Positions 36,030 through 48,795 of a stretch of 64,000 nt of DNA are shown one piece after another (position 1 is the stretch's first letter; every line of letters begins with the position of its first letter). The stretch lies in contig CP038110.1 of the NCBI GenBank assembly GCA_004519485.1, positions 682,001-746,000 on the forward strand. Direction: 5' to 3'. Under the pieces are notes generated by a model. It did not search any database. It saw only the letters and a list, made by a program, of their open reading frames with translations, and was not told the DNA's origin. This stretch comes from Nannochloropsis oceanica. Taxonomy: Eukaryota; Sar; Eustigmatophyceae; Eustigmatales; Monodopsidaceae. The position numbers were made by a program, and so were the translations under genes.

Positions 36030-37620
36030 CTGGAAGAGGGGGGAAGGAGGAGGGAAGGACGGAAAGTAAGACGGCTTGAGAGAATGAATATGGACGTCGG
36101 TGTGGTGCGTTTTGTAGACGTAAGATACGAAATGAATGTAGTAATTACTAAAAACAATAAAATGAGAAAAAATATAATATAATGAAACAATAAAAAAGTA
36201 TATTGCAGCCCCCACATATCTCGCATTGTTGCTCGGGGCCAATGCATCCCCGTCCCTGACGATTGCGCCGTCGCGCGACCTAAGTGACGTCAATTCAATC
36301 TCGATATACTCATGATGGCACTCTCGACTATTGACATGCGCAGTGACGATGACGACGAGATATCTCAGATTGCATCTCTTATTGGCAGCTGGCTTGAGAC
36401 GACGCCACTACCACCCATATCCCTCATATCCCTTTTTTGATATGTGTTCCGACGGAAAACGTTGAACGCTTGCAATTCCATTTTGAGAAAATGACCCTAC
36501 TAACAAGCAATGGAGATCACACGTGCTTCATTTCATACGCTACCAGAGAGCCATGTCCTTCATTCGGTATCCACACTTCCCGATCCGAGATTGATGGTAC
36601 CAGCAATTTGACGCATTTCTTGCAGTTCGAGGTGTTTAAGAAGCTCCAAAGTCTACAGTGTTGACAGGAGTTTAAATGATTCGTTTTTTTCATCCTGATC
36701 TCTCAGAAATGCATTGAGATTCAACGCATTTAGATTCATGATTCTGAGTTCTTTACGCCGACAGACAGGAGGCTATGCACAGTCAAGTTCCGCCTCCTGT
36801 GGGTGAGTAAGACGTATTTGAGTCACATGTTGGTGTGATTTGAGTAAGTGTACAAGAGTACTCTTGTACGAGAATGCGTCTTGATGATTAATTTGTACTG
36901 CAGCCATGCTGTGACAAATTGGGCAGTCTTCGGGGTGGCTTTGATTTTCAACCTCCGGGGTACCAAACCATCTTTGGAGTTGGTCGCACACACTCGATGC
37001 GACCTCTATCTGATGATATGTGTATATAGCGGGTACGCCCGCCCTGTGGGCAGCCAGGGGTGTGTATTTGTTGTGCGAGACTTAGGAAAAGAGAGGGGTG
37101 GGTGAAGGAGGAACTAAAGGGAAGCATGTACGTCAGGGTGCACATCTGGGGGTAGTGACTTGTAATAATGTGTGTGTGTGTGTGAAGAAGAAGGCAAAGA
37201 CCAAGAGAGAGAGAGTCCATTTCGAATGATATTATCTTTTCTTTTTTGGGGGGTTAACAAATCGCAGGGTCAGAGCTTCCAAAAATATATATATACTCAA
37301 CCAGAAGTCTGACCTATATGGGGAAAGAAGACGATAGAGAAAGAAAAGATAAGTCTGAGATAGAATTAAATAATTATTTAAATAAAAAATACCTCTTCTG
37401 GATTCCACCGATGGCTGCTGTTTTGGCTGCGTTGATCCTTCATGTTTAATCCCTGTACAAGTGGGTGATAATCACTTGAGTTCACGGTGCTCACAATACA
37501 CACACACTGCAAAAATTAGCTGCACGTTACGATAATGGGCGGCTGGGCTGCACGTTACGATAGTCGATAGTCGCCGATCGTCATGTTCATATAGTCGTAG
37601 CCATCTTAGTTATACACACG
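36030..37620. other. Non-genic interior of unit A
   Basis: AT-rich sequence with short ORFs only. A plus-strand 75-aa frame (36437-36664) and a minus-strand frame with PEDCPICHSMAAVQ (36773-36991) are the most protein-like but match no family I know. A GT microsatellite lies at 37168-37183. The same content recurs 6,837 bp to the right. Confidence 0.45.
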
Positions 37621-38345
37621 ATGATTCCAACCGAAAACGATGTTGACGTACATCGTTTTGTTGATCTATGCAAGGAGGAGGGGATCGTAATCTACTTGCT
37701 GTCCCCGGTGTTTGCTCACGGTGAACTGCATTTCGCGCTCTCGAGAGTAGGAGACCCCACCAACATCACCATGATGGTCACCCAGCCTCCTCTGCGGCCA
37801 GCCCTCTTCCGCACTTACTACACCCAATGTGGTCGATAAATGAACAAGTGTCCATGTACATGAAACCACCTCAGTCACCACTGGACTGATGCCGGCAGCT
37901 TCCCCGTCATGCGGGGCGGTCTTATTTTGGTGCTCATAACGTGATAGAAGGAGATGTCTTTATGCCGGTGACAAGGCTCGTTATGGTGATTAAAACCCCA
38001 AAAAAGTAAAAAGAGCAAAAAACTTACATAACCTTCTGTATAGTCCGTAAGGGAGCTGACCGCAGAGGAGGCTGGGTGACCATCATGGTGATGTTGGTGG
38101 GGTCTCCTACTCTCGAGAGCGCGAGGACAGCAAGTAGATTGCGACTTTTTTGAAGGTCTGCCCCTGAGATTTGTTTATGGTCATGATGGGCGAAGGCAGG
38201 CCGGACCGGGTACTGACGTCGGCGGAGGATGAACGGTGCGCCCTTGGTGTCGTCGTTGGTGTCCACGTTGATCCTAGGAAGGCAGACAACTTGACCCACG
38301 TGGCTCCCCATCAGAATTTTGGCCTGGATGACGCGAGGAGAAAGA
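37621..38345. pseudogene. Helitron/PIF1-like helicase fragments, inverted pair
   Basis: The plus-strand frame 37621-37839 carries the helicase motif VI region (VIYLLSPVFAHGELHFALSR). On the minus strand, about 38345-38050, frames carry VIQAKILMGSHVGQVVCLPR, RRRQYPVRPAFA, MTINKSQGQTFKKVAIYLLS and again LALSRVGDPTNITMM, in two frames. About 60 bp (37739-37798 and its complement 38059-38118) are shared as an inverted repeat around a MITE-family piece. The Walker A/B and Rep parts are missing; these are C-terminal remnants. Confidence 0.75.
37880..38042. mobile_element. MITE-family copy (right part) in unit A
   Basis: Carries GATGCCGGCAGCTTCCCCGT, the ATTTTGGTGCTCATAACGTG block and the right end ACTTACATAACCTTCTGTAT plus AGTCCGTA. 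It sits between the two inverted helicase fragments. Confidence 0.62.
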
Positions 38346-39331
38346 TGCATGATGAGCAAATGTGTATGTGACCTCTGTCCAAAGGGAGGAGTTTTCTCCT
38401 TACATCGAATATCATCCGCGCAATCGTGGCCGCAGAGGCTCGGAACGGGCTTTCTCTTTTCCTCACGCTTGCTCTTTTGTTTGTTGGTCGAAAGTAATCC
38501 GACAGATCTCTTCTTTGGTACGAGAAACACCGTTTTCGCTTAGGGAGCGAGAGACGCCGATGACGTCATCGGCCGCAAAAGGCAACTGATGATAAAAGCC
38601 AGAAGCTCCGATGTCTCTGGTCAGGGTGCGAGCCACGATGAGTTGCCAAGTAGTGAAAAGTTATGTGTTTTAATGTGCTTTCTCTGGCTGTGGTGTTTTA
38701 ATTGCGGTTTGATCCTTATATTATCAAAAAAACATCACAATTTCCTAGTTTTCGCGGAGTTGTAGAATCCAGGGGAGCTGCACAAAACTGGTTTCGGCCG
38801 TTTCACAAAAACTGAGGGAGCTCAGGCGTATAGTATCAATAACCATGATGACATTGTGTATATACATATAATTGAAATGGCTACTTCGAGACCCTAGCAA
38901 TAGGATTACTGTCCTTCCTTTTGGATTTGTGCTTAATCAGATTGTGGCTCCAGCTCTGTCTGTCGGCGGCCATGAGTCGTGAGAAGCCAAGATTGATGAC
39001 TAAAAATTGTGTGTGACCCAGAGGCCCATTCGAGGGACGTTACTTCCTTGTGTGACTTTTTTTTTACTGAACGACAAGGCGTCCTTCACATACAGACACA
39101 AATGATACAAACGATACACAGATACAAACGGTAAACAAACACACAAATACATTTGTTGCCCCCACGCACGAAGCAGTAAAAGAATTGTACATATACCGTG
39201 TTGCTCGTGGAATAATATGGGACATACACTCTCATTTCTTCGTCTCTCACGCTACAGTCTAAATCACTTCATTCATCAAGACACAGACACAAATACGGGC
39301 CGTCTGATAAGCTGATCCTCAACCGGAAGCC

Positions 39332-42300
39332 ATGTACCTGCCCCTCGTCCTTCCTCTGCTCGTCGTCCTGGGAGGTGCGTGGGCACCTACCGCCATTGCC
39401 CAGGAGTGTCCCCGTCTGATTGTGGGCGCCAAGGCACAACCTAACGGCAAGCGTGGCATCCTGGCAGGCCGACAGAAAGCCAAGATTACCGTCAAAATAC
39501 GAAGCAAGGAGGCAGCACAAGACGTCAATTTCAAGATGGAGCTGCCCGCTGGTTTGTCCGTGGTCAAGCTGAAGGCCCGTCCGTTCCGCATGCTCTCCCC
39601 GGCGCAGATCATTCAGAACCCAGACGGGACAACGGCCATCTACTGGACGGATTTCGATTTCAAAAAGAGCTCGAAGCGCGTCTTTCAGGCCGTGGTGATG
39701 GCCGATGACTGTGCCCCTGAGATGCTTGATGTCACAGCCCTGGCATATCTCGTCAACGCCACGGACCTGTCCGCCTACTGCGCTGTACCCTTGGTCGATC
39801 CTGTGGTCTTGCGTGTGCGATATCCAGGCAACAAGAAGGTGTCTGAGCACGCCTTATCGAGATCTGTCACGTGCGCGCCGACCCCGGCCCCGAGCGTCAA
39901 TCCCGCAATTCCCTTCCAAATTTTTGGTGAGGGGCAGCGATGCTTGCAAGCAGGACAACTGGCGCCCTTTGATCGCCGTTTGTCGGCACTACATAATGCA
40001 GACGAGGGACTGAAATCGCTCAGCACTATTGACGGCCAGCATCGTCAGCTGCCTCCTGTGGAGATTAACAACCCGACGGAGTGCTTCGACTACTGCTCGA
40101 TCAATGGCAACGAACCGAGTCCATTTTTCTTCAACTGGAACACAGCGACCAACCAGTGCTTTTGCTGCGGCGGAGAATGCGACTTGATTGTTGAGCCAGA
40201 CTTCAATGCCTATAAGGTAGTCTTGGCGGGGACCAGGGCCCCCACTGCGTCTCCTTCCATGAGTCCTACGACAGCACCGATGCAGAGCCCCTCTGCTTCA
40301 CCGACGGCCTCGCTCTCTGCTTCACCTACAGCCTCCCCCACGGCGTCGCCCACTGCTTCACCCACCGCGTCACCCACGGCTTCACCCACGGCTATCCCCT
40401 CTGCGTCTCCAACACCAGCACCGATAGGACCGGGCGTCATCTGGACACAGCAAACAAACAGTACCCAGCAACAGTGGGAGTCGATCACATCCTCGTCGGA
40501 TGGCACGGTACGTGGTTGGATCCGGGGCTTCACGCATGGCGCACGACACCACCATCCTGTATGCTGGTCGCGTCGTAGTAAGATGTATCGTCGAGAGTCT
40601 ATATGTGTTGCTCTATCTGACGCGCCATCTTCGACTACCCATCCAATCCCCCTTAGAAACTTGCCGCCGGGGCGCATGAAGGCTTCATCTATACATCGAC
40701 CGACTCGGGCGTCACCTGGACGCAGCAAACAAACAGTACCCAGCAACAGTGGGAGTCGATCGCATCCTCGTCGAATGGCACGGTACGTGGTTGGATCCGG
40801 GGCTTCACGCATGGCGCACGACACCACCATCCTGTATGCTGGTCGCGTCGTAGTAAGATGTATCGTCGAGAGTCTATATGTGTTGCTCTATCTGACGCGC
40901 CATCTTCGACTACTTATCAAATCCCCCTTAGAAACTTGCCGCCGCGGTGTATGAAGGCTTCATCTATACATCCACCGACTCGGGCGTCACCTGGACACAG
41001 CAAACAAACAGTACCCAGCAACAGTGGGAGTCGATCGCATCCTCGTCGGATGGCACGGTACGTGGTTGGATCCGGGGCTTCACGCATGGCGCACGACACC
41101 ACCATCCTGTATGCTGGTCGCGTCATAGTAAGATATATCGTCGAGAGTCTATATGTTGCTCTATCTGACGCGCTATCTTCGCCATCTCATCCAATCCCCC
41201 ACAGAAACTTGCCGCCCTCGTATATGAAGGCTTCATCTATACATCGACCGACTCGGGCGTCACCTGGACGCAGCAAACCAACAGTACTCAACAAATCTGG
41301 CAGTCGATCACATCCTCGTCGGATGGCACGGTACGTGGTTGGATCCGGGGCTTCACGCATGGCGCACGACACCACCGTCCTTGAGGCTGGTCGCGTCATA
41401 GTAAGATGTATTCTCGAGAGTCTCTATGTGTTGCTCTATCTGACGCGCCATCTTCGACTACTCATCCAATCCCCCACAGAAACTTGCCGCCCTCGTGTAT
41501 AACGGCTTCATCTATACATCCACCGACTCGGGCGTTACCTGGACAAAGCAAACGAACAGTACCCAGCAAAAGTGGTATCGGATGGCATCCTCGTCGGATG
41601 GCACGGTACGTGGTTGGATCCGGGGCTTTGTCCACAGTGCACGATGGCAATGTCCTTGAGGCTGGTCGCGTCGTAGATGGGTGTATTCTCGAGAGTCTCT
41701 ATGTGTTTCTCACAGATATCTGACGCGCCATCTTCGACTACCCATCCACTCCCCCTTAGAAACTTGCCGCCGGGGTGTATAACGGTTTCATCTATACGTC
41801 GACCGACTCGGGCGTCACCTGGACGCAGCAAACAAACAGTACCCAGCAAATCTGGGAGTCGATCGCATCCTCGTCGGATGGCACGGTACGTGGTTGGATC
41901 CCGGGCTTCACGCATGGCGCACGACACCACCATCCTGTATGCTGGTCGCGTCGTAGTAAGATGTATCGTCGAGAGTCTCTATGTGTTGCTCTATCTGACG
42001 CGCTATCTTCGCCATCCAATCCCCCACAGAAACTTGCCGCCGCGGTAAATGATGGCTTCATCCATACGTCGACCGACTCGGGCGTCACCTGGACGCCGCA
42101 AAGCGACAGTACCCAGCAAAGCTGGTATGCGATCGCATCCTCGTCGGATGGCACGGTACGTGGTTGGATCCGGGGCTTCACGCATGGCGCACAACACCAC
42201 CGTCCTTGAGGCTGGTCGCATCATAGTAAGATGTATTCTCGAGAGTCTCTATGTGTTGCTCTATCTGACGCGCCATCTTCGACTACTCATCGAATCCCCC

Positions 42301-42352
42301 ACAGAAACTTGCCGCCGTAGTGTATGATGGCTTCATACACACGTCCCCCTAG
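39332..42352 (+). CDS. Secreted mucin-like protein with exon-encoded Asp-box modules, paralog 3
   Basis: Exons: 39332-40507, 40657-40782, 40932-41057, 41205-41330, 41480-41605, 41760-41885, 42030-42155, 42305-42352; 659 aa. It is a near-identical copy of paralog 2 created by the tandem duplication. The coding differences I noticed are one Thr-to-Ser in the stalk (QSPSASPT instead of QSPTASPT), a Leu-to-Ser in the fourth full module (SSLDGT becomes SSSDGT) and silent changes. The upstream 800 bp are duplicated too, so it should have the same promoter. Function is as for paralog 2. Confidence 0.86.
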
Positions 42353-42734
42353 ACCTTTATATGTAGGCTTTGGCGGAAATCGCGACAAATCTGCCGGTAA
42401 AGAGTTGGAGAAAAACGGGATAGATAGTGGTTGCGGCGGCATCATTGGCATGGGTATCATTCTATCGACGGATGCGGTCATAATTGACTGATTGCCGAAA
42501 GCGACATGGATGCGATAGTCATTCCCTCCCCCTCGTCGCCTAATCCGCCTCCCCCTCGTCCGCTTCTATATCTATACTTATTGATACTATGTTTTTACCT
42601 CCTTGCCCCTACGCGTATTTACCTTTTTTTGGAACCAGATTTTAGAAAGGACAAACATGGAAAACACAAACAAAAACATTCAAGAGGGAGGGAGGGAGGG
42701 AGGGAGGGAGGGAGGGAGGGAGGAAGGGACGGGC

Positions 42735-42866
42735 CTTGGTGTGAATCTTGAGAATGTGTGCGCGTCCCTCTAGGTCGGGGTAAGCGAATTCGACCTTCCG
42801 ATCGAGGCGACCCGGACGAAGAAGGGCCGGATTCAGGGTGTCAGGCCGGTTGGTTGCAATCAGAAT
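42735..42866 (-). pseudogene. Inverted isolated copy of RPT1 exon 7 in unit B
   Basis: Same fragment as at 35898-36029, carried along by the 6,837-bp duplication. It lies about 4.9 kb from its parental exon in the RPT1 gene and in opposite orientation. Confidence 0.88.
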
Positions 42867-44457
42867 CTGGAAGAGGGGGGAAGGAGGAGGGAAGGACGGA
42901 AAGTAAGACGGCTTGAGAGAATGAATATGGACGTCGGTGTGGTGCGTTTTGTAGACGTAAGATACGAAATGAATGTAGTAATTACTAAAAACAATAAAAT
43001 GAGAAAAAATATAATATAATGAAACAATAAAAAAGTATATTGCAGCCCCCACATATCTCGCATTGTTGCTCGGGGCCAATGCATCCCCGTCCCTGACGAT
43101 TGCGCCGTCGCGCGACCTAAGTGACGTCAATTCAATCTCGATATACTCATGATGGCACTCTCGACTATTGACATGCGCAGTGACGATGACGACGAGATAT
43201 CTCAGATTGCATCTCTTATTGGCAGCTGGCTTGAGACGACGCCACTACCACCCATATCCCTCATATCCCTTTTTTGATATGTGTTCCGACGGAAAACGTT
43301 GAACGCTTGCAATTCCATTTTGAGAAAATGACCCTACTAACAAGCAATGGAGATCACACGTGCTTCATTTCATACGCTACCAGAGAGCCATGTCCTTCAT
43401 TCGGTATCCACACTTCCCGATCCGAGATTGATGGTACCAGCAATTTGACGCATTTCTTGCAGTTCGAGGTGTTTAAGAAGCTCCAAAGTCTACAGTGTTG
43501 ACAGGAGTTTAAATGATTCGTTTTTTTCATCCTGATCTCTCAGAAATGCATTGAGATTCAACGCATTTAGATTCATGATTCTGAGTTCTTTACGCCGACA
43601 GACAGGAGGCTATGCACAGTCAAGTTCCGCCTCCTGTGGGTGAGTAAGACGTATTTGAGTCACATGTTGGTGTGATTTGAGTAAGTGTACAAGAGTACTC
43701 TTGTACGAGAATGCGTCTTGATGATTAATTTGTACTGCAGCCATGCTGTGACAAATTGGGCAGTCTTCGGGGTGGCTTTGATTTTCAACCTCCGGGGTAC
43801 CAAACCATCTTTGGAGTTGGTCGCACACACTCGATGCGACCTCTATCTGATGATATGTGTATATAGCGGGTACGCCCGCCCTGTGGGCAGCCAGGGGTGT
43901 GTATTTGTTGTGCGAGACTTAGGAAAAGAGAGGGGTGGGTGAAGGAGGAACTAAAGGGAAGCATGTACGTCAGGGTGCACATCTGGGGGTAGTGACTTGT
44001 AATAATGTGTGTGTGTGTGTGAAGAAGAAGGCAAAGACCAAGAGAGAGAGAGTCCATTTCGAATGATATTATCTTTTCTTTTTTGGGGGGTTAACAAATC
44101 GCAGGGTCAGAGCTTCCAAAAATATATATATACTCAACCAGAAGTCTGACCTATATGGGGAAAGAAGACGATAGAGAAAGAAAAGATAAGTCTGAGATAG
44201 AATTAAATAATTATTTAAATAAAAAATACCTCTTCTGGATTCCACCGATGGCTGCTGTTTTGGCTGCGTTGATCCTTCATGTTTAATCCCTGTACAAGTG
44301 GGTGATAATCACTTGAGTTCACGGTGCTCACAATACACACACACTGCAAAAATTAGCTGCACGTTACGATAATGGGCGGCTGGGCTGCACGTTACGATAG
44401 TCGATAGTCGCCGATCGTCATGTTCATATAGTCGTAGCCATCTTAGTTATACACACG
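42867..44457. other. Non-genic interior of unit B
   Basis: Duplicate of 36030-37620. No gene is supported. Confidence 0.45.
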
Positions 44458-45182
44458 ATGATTCCAACCGAAAACGATGTTGACGTACATCGTTTTGTTG
44501 ATCTATGCAAGGAGGAGGGGATCGTAATCTACTTGCTGTCCCCGGTGTTTGCTCACGGTGAACTGCATTTCGCGCTCTCGAGAGTAGGAGACCCCACCAA
44601 CATCACCATGATGGTCACCCAGCCTCCTCTGCGGCCAGCCCTCTTCCGCACTTACTACACCCAATGTGGTCGATAAATGAACAAGTGTCCATGTACATGA
44701 AACCACCTCAGTCACCACTGGACTGATGCCGGCAGCTTCCCCGTCATGCGGGGCGGTCTTATTTTGGTGCTCATAACGTGATAGAAGGAGATGTCTTTAT
44801 GCCGGTGACAAGGCTCGTTATGGTGATTAAAACCCCAAAAAAGTAAAAAGAGCAAAAAACCTACATAACCTTCTGTATAGTCCGTAAGGGAGCTGACCGC
44901 AGAGGAGGCTGGGTGACCATCATGGTGATGTTGGTGGGGTCTCCTACTCTCGAGAGCGCGAGGACAGCAAGTAGATTGCGACTTTTTTGAAGGTCTGCCC
45001 CTGAGATTTGTTTATGGTCATGATGGGCGAAGGCAGGCCGGACCGGGTACTGACGTCGGCGGAGGATGAACGGTGCGCCCTTGGTGTCGTCGTTGGTGTC
45101 CACGTTGATCCTAGGAAGGCAGACAACTTGACCCACGTGGCTCCCCATCAGAATTTTGGCCTGGATGACGCGAGGAGAAAGA
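44458..45182. pseudogene. Helitron/PIF1-like helicase fragments, inverted pair, unit B copy
   Basis: Duplicate of 37621-38345, with motif VI on the plus strand (44458-44676), the other helicase C-terminal blocks on the minus strand, and a MITE-family piece between them (44717-44879). Confidence 0.75.
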
Positions 45183-45579
45183 TGCATGATGAGCAAATGT
45201 GTATGTGACCTCTGTCCAAAGGGAGGAGTTTTCTCCTTACATCGAATATCATCCGCGCAATCGATCGCTGCGGCCTCGCCGTCTCGCTCAGGCCGAAGTT
45301 CGAGGAAGCTTTCTTTGCATGCCCTCTTTCACTTCACCCGCGCCACCCCGCCGTACACCCATCCCCCCTCTACAGACGCATCACTCTGCCATGGGCAGTG
45401 CCATTGCCTCCGGCGGCAGCTGGCTGCATAGACAAAACGTCCGGCGTTCGCTCGACTCTCGGCCACCCCTATCACATCATGATAATCATCACGGCAGGCC
45501 CACACCCCAACTCAATTGACCTTCTCCACACCTAACCACACATTCACAGACGTAGCCGCCACTACGGGTAGCAGCAGCC

Positions 45580-48412
45580 ATGGCAAATGACGCGGGTGCC
45601 TGCCAGACCCGGAACGTCGGGAGCTACGACGACGATGAAGAGGAGGAGAAGGAGATCCCCCCTCTGGACGAGGGGGATATTGCCTTGCTCAAGACCTATG
45701 GCCTCGGGCCCTACACTACTAGCATAAAGAAGCGCGAGGAGGACATCAAAAGCTTGCAGGTTTGTGCGCAGGATATTGGGAAGGAGGGAATGCCCGGAGG
45801 GGCGTGTAGAGAAGGAGTAAGGAATTGGCTGTGCTTGAGAGGACCTGGTCTGGTTGTAGTTCCCCGCCGCACGCGTGTCACCCCCCTCACACCCCTCTTT
45901 CACCCTCCCTCCCCATCCACCAAAAGGACAAGGTGAAAGAATTAATCGGCATCAAGGAGAGTGACACAGGCTTGTCTTTACCATCGCAATGGGATTTGGT
46001 TTCGGACAAGCAAATGATGCAAGAGGAGCAGCCACTCCAGGTAGGAGAGGGAGGGAGCGTGTCATACCCCTTCATTCACCCCTTGCGTAAGAAAAGATAC
46101 ATTTATTGCTTTTGACAACACAAGAGAGGAGCACGTCCCCGTCGCCCTTGCTGCCCTGACCCTTCCCTCCCTCCCTCCCTCCCTCCCTCCCCTCCTCCCT
46201 CCCTCCCTCCCTCCCTCTCTCCCTCCGTCCGTCCCTCCCTCCCTTCGACAGGTGGCCCGCTGCACCAAGATCATTAACCCGGGGCAAGACGACGCCAAGT
46301 ACGTGATAAACGTCAAGCAAATTGCCAAGTTCGTGGTGGGGCTGGGCGACAAGGTCTCCCCTACGGACATCGAGGAGGGGATGCGCGTGGGGGTGGATCG
46401 AACCAAGTACTCCATTCAGGTGCGGATCAAAGCAAGCCCTCCCTCCCTCCCTCCCTCCCCTCCCTCGCCCGCTCCTTGTTTCCAGAAGCTACTGAGCCAT
46501 ATCCACGTAGCTTGCACCCCCAATCCCTTTTTCGGACCACCCTGCCCCTCCCCTATCGACCTCCTGTACCGCCACATCACCCCCTCCCTCCCTCCCTCCC
46601 TCCCTCCAGATCCCCCTCCCTCCCAAAATCGACCCCACCGTCTCCCTCATGACCGTGGAGGACAAGCCGGACGTGACGTACGACGAGGTGGGCGGCGCGA
46701 AGGACGCCCTCGAGAAGCTGCGGGAGGTGGTGGAGCTCCCCCTCCTCCACCCGGAGCGATTCGTGAACCTCGGGATAGACCCTCCCAAGGGCGTGTTGCT
46801 CTATGGGCCGCCGGGGACGGGGAAGGTAGGGAGGGAGGGAGGGAGGGAGGGAGGGAGGGAGGGAGGGAGGGAGGGAGGGAGGGAGGGCGGGGGGTTGGGA
46901 GGGAGAGCAAGGTTCTGGTATTCCTCGTGTGTTTTCTATATGCTCATGTCCTCCCTCCCTCCCTCCCTCCCTCCCTCCCTCCCTCCCCTTCCTATCAAAG
47001 ACCCTGTCCGCCCGCGCTGTGGCCAACCGCACGGACGCCTGCTTCATCCGGGTCATCGGTTCGGAACTGGTGCAAAAATATGTGGGAGAGGGCGCGCGGA
47101 TGGTCCGCGAGCTCTTTACCATGGCCCGGAGCAAGAAGGCTTGCATCATCTTCTTTGATGAGGTACGCCGCCTGCGTCCTTCCCTCCCTCCCTCCCTCCC
47201 TTTCTCCCTCCCTCTCCTCTTTTTCTACCACCATGTCTTCGCCCCTCCCTTTCCCATCCCGTGTCCTGTTTTTTATTTTTATTTTTATTTATTTTTATTT
47301 TTAAATTACATTTTTATGGCTTTACCTCTTTTATCCGGGTACCGTGTTGTCTCATCCTCAGGTCGGGCAAAGAGCCACTACTCTGACTCCTGCATACTCA
47401 CCCCTCCCTCCCTCTTTCTCTCCATCCCTCCCTCCCTCCCTCCCTCCCTCCAGGTGGATGCCATCGGTGGGAGTCGGACGGGCGGGGACGAGACAGGCAG
47501 TGATAACGAGGTGCAACGGACGATGCTGCAGATCGTGACGGAGCTCGACGGGTTCGACCCACGAGGGAACATCAAGGTAAGGAGGGAGGGAGGGAGGGAG
47601 GGGGGAAGGAAGGGAAGAACCCTCGACGTCCTTGTCCATGCACACTCAATCCGTCCTCCCTCCCTCCGTCCCCCACTCCCTCTGTCCCTCCCTCCGTCCC
47701 CCCCTCCGCCCCCCCCTATCCCAGGTGCTGATGGCGACCAACCGGCCTGACACCCTCGACCCGGCCCTCCTTCGTCCGGGTCGCCTCGATCGGAAGGTCG
47801 AATTTGCTTTGCCCGACCTAGAGGGACGCGCACACATTCTCAAGATTCACACCAAGGCATGTCCCTCCCTCTCTCCCTCCCTTCCTCCCTCCCTCCCTCC
47901 CTCCCTCCCTCCCTCCTGGCTGCTTCGATGGCAAGGTGGGCATCAACTCCCCACCTGAGCTCACCACCTTCCCCTCCCGCCCTCCCTCCCTCCCTCCCTC
48001 CCTCCCTCCCTCCCCCCCTCCCAGGCCATGAATGTGGACCGTGACATACGCTTCGAAGTGATCGCCCGCCTGTGCCCCAATACCACGGGAGCGGAGCTGC
48101 GGAGTGTGTGTACTGAGGCTGGGATGTTCGCGATTCGGGCGCGGAAGAAGAGCATCAGTGAGAAGGATTTTATGGAGAGCGTGAATAAGGTAGGTAGGGA
48201 GGGAGGGAGGGAGGGAGGAAAAGGAGGGAAAGTGTGTTTTCGTGTATTGCTTGGTTCGACAAGGAGGGAGGAGAGAAGAAGGGCGGAAGAGAGGGCGCTG
48301 TGTATTCACTTACACGTTTCTCCCTTATTGCTTTCCTATTACTTTTTCGTTTCAGGTGATTAAAGGGTATCAGAAGTTCTCGGCCACGCCCAAGTACATG
48401 GTGTACAACTAA
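45580..48412 (+). CDS. RPT1: 26S proteasome regulatory ATPase RPT1 (PSMC2)
   Basis: RPT1 is one of six AAA+ ATPases in the base ring of the 19S proteasome that unfold substrates. Exons: 45580-45759, 45927-46040, 46252-46419, 46610-46825, 47001-47162, 47454-47576, 47725-47856, 48025-48189, 48356-48412; 438 aa, every junction phase 0. The match is along the full length: [17 protein letters not shown], the OB-fold region ending [12 protein letters not shown], Walker A GPPGTGK ending exon 4, Walker B IIFFDE ending exon 5, the arginine-finger region [11 protein letters not shown], and a C-terminus MVYN resembling the family's MTYN. Intron 7 starts GCATGT, the only way to keep the frame, so it is a GC-AG intron. 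Introns are dominated by (GGGA)n and (CCCT)n. The 5' flank abuts the segmental duplication edge at 45260. Confidence 0.97.
46826..47000 (+). repeat. Intron with complementary (GGGA)n start and (CCCT)n end
   Basis: RPT1 intron 4 reads GTAGGGAGGGAGGG for about 65 bp, then a short unique centre, then (CCCT)n for about 40 bp before CTATCAAAG. It is the clearest example of an architecture found in several RPT1, Miro and CLPTM1 introns, always in this order relative to transcription. Confidence 0.9.
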
Positions 48413-48795
48413 CACGGAGGGGGGGGAGGAAGGAAGGAAGGAAGGGAGGGTAGGTGGGAGGGAGAAAACGGTGGTGTGTGCAGATATAATGACGAGGGAG
48501 GGGAGGAGGCGCGGCGAGGGTCAGATAACATCATATTGCCCTTCCGCCCGGGCAAGCAAGACTGGGCACAACGAAAGCAGGAACGAAAGAAAGAAGAAAC
48601 AAAACAAAGAAAGACGGAAAGAGACAGAGAGAGAGAGAGAGGGACCAAGTGATATGAACATGCGACATTTTGTCCTCCTTCCCTGCTCCCTCCCACATCG
48701 AGTTGGAGGTCATCCTCTCAAGTGCCTTTTTCATTTTCACGATGCCCGTCCTCTCTCCCCCTCACCGCCCTCCCTCCCTCCCTCCCTCCTTCTCT

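Larger units (their letters stand above)
31587..38423 (+). repeat. Segmental tandem duplication, unit A (6,837 bp)
   Basis: Unit A is repeated head-to-tail as 38424-45260 with a constant offset of 6,837 bp. It starts TCGTGGCCGCAGAGGCTCGG and ends CATCCGCGCAA. About eight single-base differences were noted by eye across the unit and no indels. It contains Asp-box paralog 2, an inverted RPT1 exon copy, helicase fragments and one MITE-family piece. Confidence 0.97.
38424..45260 (+). repeat. Segmental tandem duplication, unit B (6,837 bp)
   Basis: Second copy of 31587-38423. It begins at the same TCGTGGCC and ends at GCGCAA, directly followed by TCGATCGCTGCGG, about 320 bp upstream of the RPT1 start codon. 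TCG is thus present at both outer edges and at the internal junction. Confidence 0.97.

Noticed and set aside
35805-36293. A second functional RPT1-like AAA ATPase gene
   Set aside because: Only one exon-sized block matches; Walker A/B exons are absent on either side, so it is a fragment.
36773-36991. Zinc-finger gene suggested by PEDCPICHSM
   Set aside because: There is a single CxxC with no further ligand pair, and the ORF is short and isolated.
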